A DNA stretch of 64,000 nt from Firm-08 sp045541535 (GTDB lineage Bacteria > Bacillota > Clostridia > Oscillospirales > QAKW01). Shown one piece after another: positions 23,814-32,051 of this stretch (the first letter of the stretch is position 1; each line of letters begins with the position of its first letter). The DNA lies in assembly GCA_045541535.1 (NCBI GenBank), contig JAZQJG010000095.1, forward strand, positions 1 through 64,000, given 5' to 3'. The translations under genes were made by a program, and so were the position numbers. Below the pieces are notes generated by a model that was given only the letters and a program-made list of their open reading frames with translations, was not told the DNA's origin and ran no database searches.

Positions 23814-25541
23814 ATGAAAAAGTTTAGATCTTTGATTGTGCTGCTGATCGTTTTGTGTATTGCGATGAGCATGATGGTCGCCTGTCGTCCCGCTTCCGAG
23901 GACGATGACGATATCATTGCCAACAACAATCCTCAGACGAACGGCGAAAGTAATGATCCCGGCGCTTCTGAAGGTGACAACGGCACCGGCACCGGCGACA
24001 ATGGCACCGGCACCGGCGACAATGGTACCGGCACCGGCACCGGTAGCACCGGCTCCGGCAGTGGCTCCGGTAGCGGCAGTGGCTCCGGCTCCGGTAGCGG
24101 TAGCGGCTCCGGCAGTGGCTCCGGTAGCGGCAGTGGCTCCGGTAGTGGCAGTGGCTCCGGTGGCGGCAGTGGCTCCGGCGCTGTCAGCGACATCATCAGC
24201 AATCCTCTGATGAAGGAAGGCAAGAAGTACAATACCGGCGCTCCCGTATCTTTTGATATCGACAAGACCGGCTTCTGCAAGAAGGGTAGCCTTGCTGATC
24301 TGAAGGGCAAGACCTTGACCCTGTTTACCGGCGTTGACTACAGCATGTTCAGTTATTACAACGCTTCCAACAAGTATACCGGTGAGTGGGAGTGGTTTAA
24401 GGAACTGAAGAGAACCTACGGCGTTACCATCAAGTACATCCGTTGTTCTCCCGGTGGCTCCAACGTTGTAAAGCCCTTCCAGGCAATGTCTGCCGGTAAG
24501 GACTGCGACCTGATCACCACCCACGTTTCTTCCTTCCCCTACATCTGCAACGTTCTGGCTCCGCTGGATGATTATTGCAACTTCAGCAAGCTGGAGAATT
24601 CTCCCGGTCTGGATCCTCAGGCAACGCAGTTGACCCGTTGGAAGGGTAAGAACATCATCCTCGGCCCCTGTCTGGATAACGGTTGCTTTAACTACAATGC
24701 TACCTTTATTAAGAACGCAGGTCTGCCGGATCCCTATGATCTGTGGAAGAAGGGTGAATGGAACTGGACCAACTTTAAAAAGTATATGACCGGTCTGCCG
24801 GACACCAATGCTCAGGGCAAAACCGTTTTCGGTTGCTCCACCTGGAGCCAATGGTGGTATTGGTCCAACACCAACGGTATGCCTTGCTTCGCCATTGACG
24901 GTGAAGATCCCAACGGCGGTATCATCAACAACTGGGATAAGGCTGAAATCAAGGAAACTTACGTTTGGCTGGAAACCGTTATGGATGGCGGCGGCACCTA
25001 TTTTGACGGTGACGGCGGTCAGTTCTTCTGGAACACTCATAAGACTAACTATACCGTTATGAACTACGGCGCTTGTGGCTACGATATCGTAGGCATTCTG
25101 GAAGAGGAGAACAAGACCAACGATTACAGATGGTGTCCCTTCCCCAAGAATGAGAAGAACCCCAAGGCCATCAACCACGTAGAGGTTTACGGCCGTTGTA
25201 TCGGTATTCCCAGAAAGACCAACAAAGAGCAGAACAGAATCGCTGCCGTTAAATTCTGCGAGTTGTGGTGTAACCGTTACACCGAGGCCAGATTTGACTA
25301 TATGATCGCCCGTTCCAAGATGTCTTATGCCGAGGTTAAGGAATTCTATGATTTCGCTAAGACCAACGGTAGAATGGGTATGGGCTCCGGCGTTGGTAAG
25401 CTGGCGGGTCATGCCGGCGGCTCTACGGACTTTAACGCATCTATTCTGGATGCCGGTAAGTCTGTTGCTACCAGCATTGCCAAACTTTCTAACTTTGCCA
25501 AGCAAGAAATTGCCAACGTACAGAAGTTCGGTATTCAGTAA
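23814..25541 (+). CDS. Solute-binding-like lipoprotein, paralog 2 (Gly-Thr/Gly-Ser linker)
   Basis: 575 residues, same lipobox (MMVAC, Cys24) and same C-terminal solute-binding-like domain as paralog 1. The linker (about 54-124) changes from G-T-G-D-N repeats to an almost uninterrupted Gly-Ser alternation. Mature-domain landmarks KTLTLFTGVDYSMFSYYNASNKY-type, CSPGGSNVVKPFQAMS and RMGMGSGVGKL are conserved. Monocistronic by its flanking promoter and terminator. Most of the sequence difference from paralog 1 is in the linker and in the loop around 385-400. Confidence 0.75.
   Translation: MKKFRSLIVLLIVLCIAMSMMVACRPASEDDDDIIANNNPQTNGESNDPGASEGDNGTGTGDNGTGTGDNGTGTGTGSTGSGSGSGSGSGSGSGSGSGSGSGSGSGSGSGSGSGSGGGSGSGAVSDIISNPLMKEGKKYNTGAPVSFDIDKTGFCKKGSLADLKGKTLTLFTGVDYSMFSYYNASNKYTGEWEWFKELKRTYGVTIKYIRCSPGGSNVVKPFQAMSAGKDCDLITTHVSSFPYICNVLAPLDDYCNFSKLENSPGLDPQATQLTRWKGKNIILGPCLDNGCFNYNATFIKNAGLPDPYDLWKKGEWNWTNFKKYMTGLPDTNAQGKTVFGCSTWSQWWYWSNTNGMPCFAIDGEDPNGGIINNWDKAEIKETYVWLETVMDGGGTYFDGDGGQFFWNTHKTNYTVMNYGACGYDIVGILEEENKTNDYRWCPFPKNEKNPKAINHVEVYGRCIGIPRKTNKEQNRIAAVKFCELWCNRYTEARFDYMIARSKMSYAEVKEFYDFAKTNGRMGMGSGVGKLAGHAGGSTDFNASILDAGKSVATSIAKLSNFAKQEIANVQKFGIQ
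23973..24182 (+). repeat. Gly-Thr-Gly-Asp-Asn then Gly-Ser codon repeats
   Basis: Short DNA repeats of GGCACCGGC and GGCTCCGGTAGCGGCAGT units encoding a flexible stalk. Very similar to 25855-26068 in the next paralog, including order of variant codons near the 3' end. Confidence 0.85.
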
Positions 25542-25552
25542 AATACATTTTG

Positions 25553-25580
25553 AAAGAGGCGCCTGCGGGCGCCTCTTTTT
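25553..25580 (+). terminator. Intrinsic terminator of lipoprotein gene 2
   Basis: 11-bp stem (25553-25563 with 25568-25578), TGCG loop, T-run. Confidence 0.9.
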
Positions 25581-25651
25581 CTTGTATAGAATGCCCAATA
25601 GCGGCCATTCTTTTTTGTCAAAAATGCCAACTGTTTAACGGTTGAAAAGTG

Positions 25652-25660
25652 TGCTATAAT
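25652..25660 (+). promoter_or_regulatory. Extended -10 promoter of lipoprotein gene 3
   Basis: TGCTATAAT, with the same upstream TTTTTTGTCAAAAATGCCAA box and the same spacing as at paralog 2. Confidence 0.7.
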
Positions 25661-25695
25661 GAATCTGTAAATTCAAATGAGAAAGGAGTTTTACA

Positions 25696-27438
25696 ATGAG
25701 AAAATGTAAAGCTTTGATCGTACTGCTGATCATTTTGTGCATTGCGATGAGCATGATGGTAGCCTGTCGTCCCGCTGACGATGATGAAGGTGATATCATC
25801 AGCAATACCAATGGTGCAGTTGACAACGGTAATAATAATCCCGGCGCTTCTGAAGGTGACAACGGCACCGGCACCGGCGACAATGGCGCCGGCACCGGCG
25901 ACAATGGTACCGGCACCGGCACCGGTAGCGCCGGTAACGACTCCGGCACCGGCTCCGGTAGCGGCAGTGGCACCGGCTCCGGTAGCGGAAGCGGCTCCGG
26001 CAGTGGCTCCGGTAGCGGCAGTGGCTCCGGTAGTGGCAGTGGCTCCGGTGGCGGCAGTGGCTCCGGCGCTGTCAGCGACATCACCAGCAACCCTTTGATG
26101 AAGGAAGGCAAAAAGTATAACAACGGTGCGGCTTGCTCCTTTGACGTTGACAAGACCGGCTTTTGTAAAAAGGGTACCCTTGCCGATCTGAAGGGCAAGA
26201 CCATGACCCTGTACACTGCCGTTGATTACGGTCAGTTCAATTATTACAACGCATCTAACAAATACATCACCGAATGGGATTGGTTTAAGGAACTGAAAAG
26301 ACTGTACGGTCTTACCGTCAAATACGTGCGTTGCACACCCGGTGGTTCCAACGTTGTAAAGCCCTTCCAGGCAATGTCTGCCGGTAAGGACTGCGACCTG
26401 ATCTCCACCCACGTTTCTTCCTTCCCCTATATTTGTAACATTCTGGCCCCTCTGGATGATTATTGCAACTTTGACAAATTGCAAAATTCTCCCGGTCTGG
26501 ATCCTCAGGTAACTGAGTTGACCCGTTGGAAGGGCAAGAACATTGTTCTGGGTCCCAACCTGGTTAGCGGCGCCTGGAATTACAACTCCACCTTCGTTAA
26601 AAATGCGGGTCTTGACGATCCCTACGAATTGTGGAAGGCCGGTCAATGGAACTGGACCAACTATAAGAAATATATGGTCGGTTTGCCGGATACCACGGCA
26701 CAGGGTAAAGTCGTATATGGTTCCAACAGCTTGTCTCAGTACTGGTACTGGGCCAACACCAATGGCAAACCTTGCTTTTCGATCAATGGTGACGATCCCA
26801 ACGGCGGTATCATCAACAACTTCGACTCTGCCGAGGTCAAAGAGACCTACGTATGGTTGGAGGGCGTTATGGATGCCGGCGGCAACTATCTGAACACCAG
26901 CGTGGAAGGCTCCTTCTGGAACACCCACAAGACTACCTACGTTGTAATGAATTTCGGTAAGGTTGGCGTTGACGTAGTTGGTATTCAGGAAGAGGAGAAC
27001 AAGTCCAACGTTTACAAATGGTGTCCCTTCCCCAAGAATGAGAAAAACGCCAAGGCCATCAATCACGTAGAGGTTTACGGTTACGGTATCGGCATTCCCA
27101 GAAAGACCAATAAGGAACAAAACAGAATCGCCGCCGTCAAGTTCTGCGAGCTGTGGTGCAACCGCTATACCGAATCCAGATTTGACTATTTGACCGCACG
27201 TTCCAAGTGGACCTACGATCAGGTGGTTGAGTATTATGAATTTGGTAAGTCCAACGGCCGTATGGGTATGGGCTCCGGTGTTGGTAAGCTGGCCTCTCTG
27301 GCCGGTAACGGCGCCACCGCCACCAAGTTCAATCAGTCCATCACCGATGCCGGTTTGTCGGTATCCACTTGTATGGCAAAGCTTTCCAACTTCGCCAAAC
27401 AAGAGGTTGCCAACGTTCTGAAATTCGGTATTCAGTAA
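25696..27438 (+). CDS. Solute-binding-like lipoprotein, paralog 3 (Gly-Thr/Gly-Ser linker)
   Basis: 580 residues. Lipobox MMVAC (Cys24), acidic patch, linker at about 54-125, then the shared domain (FDVDKTGFCKKG, TLYTAVDYGQFNYYNASNKY-like, CTPGGSNVVKPFQAMS). It diverges from paralogs 1 and 2 mainly in the ligand-facing-type loops: NLVSGAWNYNSTF for CLDNGCFNYNATF, and GSNSLSQYWYWA. This pattern, with a conserved scaffold and changed loops, suggests different ligands. RBS AAAGGAG. No transport partners. Confidence 0.75.
   Translation: MRKCKALIVLLIILCIAMSMMVACRPADDDEGDIISNTNGAVDNGNNNPGASEGDNGTGTGDNGAGTGDNGTGTGTGSAGNDSGTGSGSGSGTGSGSGSGSGSGSGSGSGSGSGSGSGGGSGSGAVSDITSNPLMKEGKKYNNGAACSFDVDKTGFCKKGTLADLKGKTMTLYTAVDYGQFNYYNASNKYITEWDWFKELKRLYGLTVKYVRCTPGGSNVVKPFQAMSAGKDCDLISTHVSSFPYICNILAPLDDYCNFDKLQNSPGLDPQVTELTRWKGKNIVLGPNLVSGAWNYNSTFVKNAGLDDPYELWKAGQWNWTNYKKYMVGLPDTTAQGKVVYGSNSLSQYWYWANTNGKPCFSINGDDPNGGIINNFDSAEVKETYVWLEGVMDAGGNYLNTSVEGSFWNTHKTTYVVMNFGKVGVDVVGIQEEENKSNVYKWCPFPKNEKNAKAINHVEVYGYGIGIPRKTNKEQNRIAAVKFCELWCNRYTESRFDYLTARSKWTYDQVVEYYEFGKSNGRMGMGSGVGKLASLAGNGATATKFNQSITDAGLSVSTCMAKLSNFAKQEVANVLKFGIQ
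25855..26068 (+). repeat. Gly-Thr/Gly-Ser codon repeats, second copy
   Basis: Same unit types as 23973-24182; the 3' 80 bp are almost identical between the two genes, pointing to recent duplication or gene conversion. Confidence 0.85.
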
Positions 27439-27450
27439 AATTTGTTATTC

Positions 27451-27483
27451 AATAAGGAGTCGCTTTGGCGACTCCTTATTTTC
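27451..27483 (+). terminator. Intrinsic terminator of lipoprotein gene 3
   Basis: 13-bp stem (27451-27463 with 27468-27480), TTTG loop, T-rich tail. Confidence 0.9.
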
Positions 27484-27546
27484 TTTATACAAAAATAAAT
27501 TCAAAAATTTGTTAGGTTTGACAACTTCATTTTTCGGGAGGGGGTA

Positions 27547-27555
27547 TGGTATAAT
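27547..27555 (+). promoter_or_regulatory. Extended -10 promoter of SLH paralog 4
   Basis: TGGTATAAT; TTGACA occurs 26 bp before TATAAT, too far for a standard -35 but at about the position of the TTGCCA-type box before paralogs 2 and 3. Confidence 0.65.
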
Positions 27556-27586
27556 AGAATTATAAGAATAAAAGGAGGGGATCGGT

Positions 27587-29596
27587 ATGAGATCTACTGT
27601 AAGACGTGTGTTGTGTTTTCTTATGGCGCTTGGGTTGCTTTTGGGTGTTTTTGTAACTTCCGTGGCCGCCGGTACGTTGCCCTTTGCCGATGTCAACCGT
27701 GGACGTTGGTCTTACGATTCCATTCAAACGTTGTATATAAACGGGATCGTCAGTGGTAAAAGTACCACCACGTTTGCGCCTACCGATCCGGTGACCCGCG
27801 CCGAGTTTGTAAAAATGCTCAGCGCCATCGCGCAAATTAATGAAAATGATTACGAGGGGCTTTCTTTTGCTGACTTGAAGCCGATGGCTTGGTACGTCCC
27901 GGCGGTGAATTGGGCTGCCGAAGTGGGGATTACCTCCGGTGTTTCGGCCAAACGTTTCGCCCCCAACGCGCAAATCACCCGTCAGGATATGGCGGTCATG
28001 ATTTGTCGCTTTGCGGAAAAAACGGGTGTGTCGATGCCCATTGTGAAAGATAAGCTCAACTTTATGGATCAATGGAAAATCGCCTCTTACGCCGTTTCGT
28101 CGGTTACGAAGATGCAACGGGCCAACGTGATCTCCGGTATCAAAGGGAAGGGCGGTTATTATTTTGAACCCACTGCTTCCGCCACCAGGGAACAGGCCGC
28201 TCAAATGCTTTGCATTCTCTTTGAATTGGCGCAGGAACGTGGGGATCTGGATTCCTTGCTTTCCTTTGCCAAGCCCTATAACCGTTCTGCAAAGGTCGGC
28301 CTTGATCCGGACAAAACCGGATTTGTAATAAACGGTACCACGGCAGATTTAAAGGGCAAAACTCTGACGTTGTTCACCGCCGTTGACTACAGTATGTTCG
28401 GTTATTACAATGCTTCTAACAAATACGTTACGGAATGGGGTTGGTTTAAGGAAGTTAAAAGCGCATACGGTGTTACCATCAAATACGTGCGTTGTTCTCC
28501 CGGCGGCAATAATGTTATCAAACCCTATCAGGCCATGGCGGCGGGGAAGGAGATTGATCTGGTGACCACTGATCTTTCTTCTTTCCCCTATATCAACAAC
28601 ATTTTGGCGCCCTTGGAGGAGTATTACGATTTTGCTCGTTTGAAGCAAACTCCCGGCCTGGATCCTCAACTGACCAACCTCACCCGTTGGAAAAAACACA
28701 GAATTGTGATTGCTCCCGCCTTAACCGGCGGCGGATTTAACTATAATGCTTCCTTTATAAAAGAAGCCGGTTTGCCGGATCCTTACGAACAATGGAAAAA
28801 CGACAAGTGGAATTGGACGACTTTTAAAAAATATATGTGCGACTTGCCCGACAAAACTATCGAGGGAAAAACCGTTTACGGGTGCGGTACCTGGAGTCAG
28901 TTCTGGCTATGGGCAAACACCAACGGTAAGCCCTGCTTTGAGATTGACGGCGACTCCCTTACCGAAGGCATCATCAACAATTTCGACTCCGCGGAAGCAA
29001 GGGAAACATTCGTTTGGTTGGAGAGCGTGTGCGATGCCGGCGGCAAGTATTGGAATGGCGGCGGCGGAGATTTGTTCTATAACCGTGATGCCACGCAATA
29101 CCTGGTCATGAATTATGGCGCTGCCGGTGTGGACCGCCGTGCGCTATCTGAGGAAAATGCCGCCAACGACTACCGTTGGGTACCGTTCCCCAAAAATGAA
29201 AAGAACAGCAAAGCGGTCAACAGTGTTTCGATTTCCGGCCGTGGCATTGCCCTGCCGAAGAAAACGGCTGACCGCGACAATCGTAAGGCGGCGGCCGTTT
29301 TTGCTCAACTGTGGTGTATGCGCTTTGCCGAGGCCCGTTATGACCAACTGATACAAGATTGTGGGTGGACCTACCGACAGGTAAAAGAATATTACGATCT
29401 ATCCAAAACCAACGGTCGCCTGGGACTGGGAAGCGGTTTGGGACAATTGGCTGTGGCCGCCGGCAGCGGCCCTGAAAAAACGGATTTCAACGAATCAATC
29501 ACCGCAGGCGGAATCTCCACTGCCACCTGTATGAACAAACTTTCCAAGCGAGTGCCCGTGGAAATCAAACGAGTCCACAATTTGGTTTTAGTATAA
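27587..29596 (+). CDS. SLH-anchored solute-binding-like protein, paralog 4
   Basis: 669 residues. Sec signal peptide (about 1-30, cleavage near VAAG), then three SLH repeats (about 28-215: FADVNRGRWSYDSI, TRAEFVKMLSAI, ITRQDMAVMICRFAE, ATREQAAQMLCILFE) that bind secondary cell-wall polymer, then the same solute-binding-like domain as paralogs 1-3 from about 240 (GLDPDKTGFVINGTTADLKG). It is the most diverged copy of the domain. Same module, different anchor: wall-bound rather than lipid-bound. RBS AAAGGAGGGG. Confidence 0.8.
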   Translation: MRSTVRRVLCFLMALGLLLGVFVTSVAAGTLPFADVNRGRWSYDSIQTLYINGIVSGKSTTTFAPTDPVTRAEFVKMLSAIAQINENDYEGLSFADLKPMAWYVPAVNWAAEVGITSGVSAKRFAPNAQITRQDMAVMICRFAEKTGVSMPIVKDKLNFMDQWKIASYAVSSVTKMQRANVISGIKGKGGYYFEPTASATREQAAQMLCILFELAQERGDLDSLLSFAKPYNRSAKVGLDPDKTGFVINGTTADLKGKTLTLFTAVDYSMFGYYNASNKYVTEWGWFKEVKSAYGVTIKYVRCSPGGNNVIKPYQAMAAGKEIDLVTTDLSSFPYINNILAPLEEYYDFARLKQTPGLDPQLTNLTRWKKHRIVIAPALTGGGFNYNASFIKEAGLPDPYEQWKNDKWNWTTFKKYMCDLPDKTIEGKTVYGCGTWSQFWLWANTNGKPCFEIDGDSLTEGIINNFDSAEARETFVWLESVCDAGGKYWNGGGGDLFYNRDATQYLVMNYGAAGVDRRALSEENAANDYRWVPFPKNEKNSKAVNSVSISGRGIALPKKTADRDNRKAAAVFAQLWCMRFAEARYDQLIQDCGWTYRQVKEYYDLSKTNGRLGLGSGLGQLAVAAGSGPEKTDFNESITAGGISTATCMNKLSKRVPVEIKRVHNLVLV

Positions 29597-29600
29597 TATG

Positions 29601-29632
29601 AAAAAGCCGAGGCGATTGCCTCGGCTTTTTTG
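29601..29632 (+). terminator. Intrinsic terminator of paralog 4
   Basis: 13-bp stem (29601-29613 with 29618-29630), GATT loop, T-run. Confidence 0.9.
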
Positions 29633-29651
29633 CACCACTTTGCCCTCGTTA

Positions 29652-29660
29652 CATATAATA
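29652..29660 (+). promoter_or_regulatory. Possible mother-cell (sigma-K/E-type) -10 element for dpaAB
   Basis: CATATAATA fits the sigma-K -10 pattern CATAnnnTA, with an AC dinucleotide 16 bp upstream (GCACC). In Bacillus the orthologous operon is sigma-K dependent. A sigma-A reading (TTGCAC, 18 bp, TATAAT) is also possible. Confidence 0.4.
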
Positions 29661-29688
29661 AACTGTAAATGATTTCGGAGGTGTTTGG

Positions 29689-30495
29689 ATGCAGGTGGGA
29701 CTGGTTGCCGCCGATGCAAGACAAAAGGCGGTGGGGGAGGCCTTTGCCCGTAAAGGGCTGGAGGTCCGATGGCTGACGTTGCAGGACGCTTTGCCGGAGC
29801 TGGTGGTGTTACCTATGCCTGTCAGTGAGGATGGTGTACATCTGTACGGCGGTGGCGATCTGCTGGAAGATTGGCTGATCCGTCTGCGAGGCAAAACAAT
29901 ATACGGCGGCAGAGTGACCCCTGTCATTCATCGGCAGGCCGCCGCCTTTGACGTGGAGATTCGGGATCACTTTGAGCGGGAGGAAGAAGTGATTCTGAAT
30001 GTGATTCCCACAGTGGAGGGGGCGTTGGAATTGGCGATGAGGAACACCGCCTTTACCCTGCACGGCTGTCGTGCGTTGGTGTGTGGCTTTGGCCGCATTG
30101 GTAAGCTGTTGGCCCATCATCTGCAGGCTTTGGGGGTCAGGGTGTGCGTCGCCGCTCGTAAGGAAAAAGATTTTGCCTGGTGCAAAGCGCTGGGTTATGA
30201 GTATTGTCACAGCGGGGCGTTGGGAGAGGTGTTAGAGGCGCAACAACTGATTTTTAACACCGTGCCCCATTTGCTCTTTGACGGGCCGACGCTGGAACAC
30301 ATTGACGACGAGGCCCTGCTCATTGATCTGGCAAGCAAGCCGGGCGGCGTGGATTATCCCTATGCCGCCGCCTGCGGCAAGCGAGTGTTGCAGGCGTTGG
30401 GATTGCCGGGAAAGGTGGCGCCCCGCACCGCCGGAGAGATCATTTGCGAAACCATACTCGGAATGTATAAGGAGGAAAACACCCTTGGCAGATAA
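29689..30495 (+). CDS. dpaA: Dipicolinate synthase subunit A
   Basis: Late-sporulation enzyme that, with DpaB, converts dihydroxy-tetrahydrodipicolinate-pathway intermediate to dipicolinic acid in the mother cell. 268 residues: N-terminal catalytic part with VVLPMPVSEDGVHL, and a Rossmann domain with VCGFGRIGKLLAHHL (about 129-143) and DLASKPGGVDYPYA near the end. RBS CGGAGGTG. Overlaps dpaB. Strong evidence that the organism makes endospores. Confidence 0.93.
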   Translation: MQVGLVAADARQKAVGEAFARKGLEVRWLTLQDALPELVVLPMPVSEDGVHLYGGGDLLEDWLIRLRGKTIYGGRVTPVIHRQAAAFDVEIRDHFEREEEVILNVIPTVEGALELAMRNTAFTLHGCRALVCGFGRIGKLLAHHLQALGVRVCVAARKEKDFAWCKALGYEYCHSGALGEVLEAQQLIFNTVPHLLFDGPTLEHIDDEALLIDLASKPGGVDYPYAAACGKRVLQALGLPGKVAPRTAGEIICETILGMYKEENTLGR

Positions 30496-31060
30496 GCTGC
30501 GGGTAGGCGTGGCCCTGTGCGGTTCCTTCTGCACCTTTTCCACGGTGTTGCCTCAAATCAGGGAAATGTGTAAACAGTTTGACGTGGTGCCCATTATGAG
30601 CGAAACAGCCTATCAAACGGATACTCGGTTTGGCGCAGCATCGGATTTTGTGCATGAACTGGAAGAAGTGTGCGGTAAAAAGGTATTGCACACGGTCACT
30701 CAAACAGAGCCTATCGGACCGAAAAAACTATTGGACGTACTGGTGGTGGCACCGGCTACGGGGAATACCTTGGCAAAACTTGCCACGGGAATTGCCGACA
30801 GTGCGGTGACACTGGCCGTAAAGGCCCACTTGCGCAACGAGCGGCCGGTGGTACTGGCGGTGTCCACCAACGATGCTCTGGGAACGGCCGCCAAAAACAT
30901 CGGGACGCTCCTTGGAGCCAAGCATATGTATTTCGTGCCCCTGCGGCAGGACGATCCCTTTGGCAAGCCGCGCTCGGTGGTGGCGGATATGAGCCGCATT
31001 GCCGACACGGTGCATCTGGCGGCCGACGGAAAACAAATTCAACCGATTATAACTGCATAA
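30485..31060 (+). CDS. dpaB: Dipicolinate synthase subunit B (TTG start)
   Basis: 191-residue flavoprotein-like (Pfam flavoprotein/UbiX-PPC-DC fold) partner of DpaA: GVALCGSFCTFSTVLPQI at the start, VVAPATGNTLAKLATGIADSA in the middle, PVVLAVSTNDALG later. The best start is TTG at 30485, 9 nt after AAGGAGG and overlapping dpaA by 11 nt; no ATG is suitably placed. Translational coupling likely. Confidence 0.9.
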   Translation: MADKLRVGVALCGSFCTFSTVLPQIREMCKQFDVVPIMSETAYQTDTRFGAASDFVHELEEVCGKKVLHTVTQTEPIGPKKLLDVLVVAPATGNTLAKLATGIADSAVTLAVKAHLRNERPVVLAVSTNDALGTAAKNIGTLLGAKHMYFVPLRQDDPFGKPRSVVADMSRIADTVHLAADGKQIQPIITA

Positions 31061-31095
31061 AAAAAGCGTTTGCTCCTATGAGCAAACGCTTTTTT
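31061..31095. terminator. Bidirectional terminator between dpaAB and mrp
   Basis: 14-bp perfect stem (31061-31074 with 31081-31094), A-run before and T-run after; serves both converging genes. Confidence 0.92.
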
Positions 31096-31097
31096 GC

Positions 31098-31916
31098 TTA
31101 TTCTTTTTCCAGCAGATCGGCCAGGGGCTCCATATAGTCACCCTCAAACAATTCGATCAAACCGCTGTCGGCCTGGGAGGCGATGTAGGGATCAATGGGC
31201 AGGGAGGCCAGCACCGGCAGATGATGTTCCTCTGCGATTTCGGCAATATGGCTCTCACCGAAAATTTTCACCTTTTCGCCGCAGTTTTTACACTGATAGT
31301 AGCTGTAGTTCTCCACGATGCCCACAATGGGAATATTCATCATTTCGGCCATACGGACCGCTTTATTTACGATGGTGGAGACCAACTGCTGGGGAGAAGT
31401 GACGATGATGATGCCGTCCACCGGTAGGCTCTGAAATACCGTCAGCGGTACGTCACCGGTGCCGGGAGGCATATCCACGAACATATAGTCGATATCCTTC
31501 CAGATGGTGTCGGTCCAGAATTGGCTGACAGCGCCGCTGATGACGGGACCGCGCCATACCACGGGATCATCCTCATTGGGCAGGAGCAAATTGATGCTCA
31601 TCATATCAATGCCCATTTTGCTGGTGGCGGGGATCAGCTTTTCATCAATGGCCTCGGCCTTGTCGTGAATGCCGAACATTTTGGGAATGGAGGGGCCGGT
31701 GATATCGGCATCCAGAATGGCGGTCTTGTGACCGTGACGATTCATGGTAACAGCCATCATGGCGGTGACGGTGCTCTTACCAACGCCGCCCTTGCCGCTG
31801 ACAACGGCATATACTTTTTTGACGCTACTGAGTTCATTTAAGGGTTTGAGCAGGCTTTCCGGCTGTTGAGAGGAACAAGCGGAGGAGCAACTGCTGCAAT
31901 CGTGTGTACATCCCAT
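31098..31916 (-). CDS. mrp: Mrp/NBP35-type ATP-binding Fe-S carrier
   Basis: P-loop NTPase that carries and delivers [4Fe-4S] clusters to apoproteins, fitting a genome rich in Fe-S enzymes. 272 residues: N-terminal Cys cluster CTHDCSSCSSAC (3-14), deviant Walker A SGKGGVGKST (about 40-49), switch DADITGPSIPKM, DMPPGTGDVPLT, and the CxxC pair YYQCKNCGE (bridging-cluster site). RBS AAGGAG on the minus strand. Confidence 0.9.
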   Translation of the reverse strand: MGCTHDCSSCSSACSSQQPESLLKPLNELSSVKKVYAVVSGKGGVGKSTVTAMMAVTMNRHGHKTAILDADITGPSIPKMFGIHDKAEAIDEKLIPATSKMGIDMMSINLLLPNEDDPVVWRGPVISGAVSQFWTDTIWKDIDYMFVDMPPGTGDVPLTVFQSLPVDGIIIVTSPQQLVSTIVNKAVRMAEMMNIPIVGIVENYSYYQCKNCGEKVKIFGESHIAEIAEEHHLPVLASLPIDPYIASQADSGLIELFEGDYMEPLADLLEKE

Positions 31917-31953
31917 TTTGATTTCTCCTTCAGATAATTTGTTTTGCTATCCT

Positions 31954-31982
31954 ATTGTACCCCTTTTTATCCGAAAAGTCAA
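31954..31982 (-). promoter_or_regulatory. Sigma-A promoter of mrp
   Basis: Minus strand TTGACT, 17-bp spacer, TACAAT. Confidence 0.75.
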
Positions 31983-31992
31983 CGAATGGAAC

Positions 31993-32021
31993 TTGATTTA
32001 TAGGGTGGATTGTGGTAAAAT
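31993..32021 (+). promoter_or_regulatory. Sigma-A promoter of the HAD gene
   Basis: TTGATT, 17-bp spacer, TAAAAT, back to back with the mrp promoter 11 bp away. Confidence 0.65.
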
Positions 32022-32051
32022 GCAAGAAAGAGTGAAAGAGAGGTCATCACA

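Noticed and set aside
23784..25598. 604-codon minus-strand frame opposite lipoprotein paralog 2
   Set aside because: Reverse reading of the Gly-Ser repeats gives Ala/Gly/Thr repeats; no start signal, and its strand conflicts with the promoters and terminators.
23973..26068. CRISPR-like repeats
   Set aside because: Units are short, contiguous and in frame, coding Gly-Ser; there are no unique spacers and no cas genes.
21982..27438. ABC sugar import operons
   Set aside because: Each gene is flanked by its own terminator and there are no permease or ATPase genes in the region.
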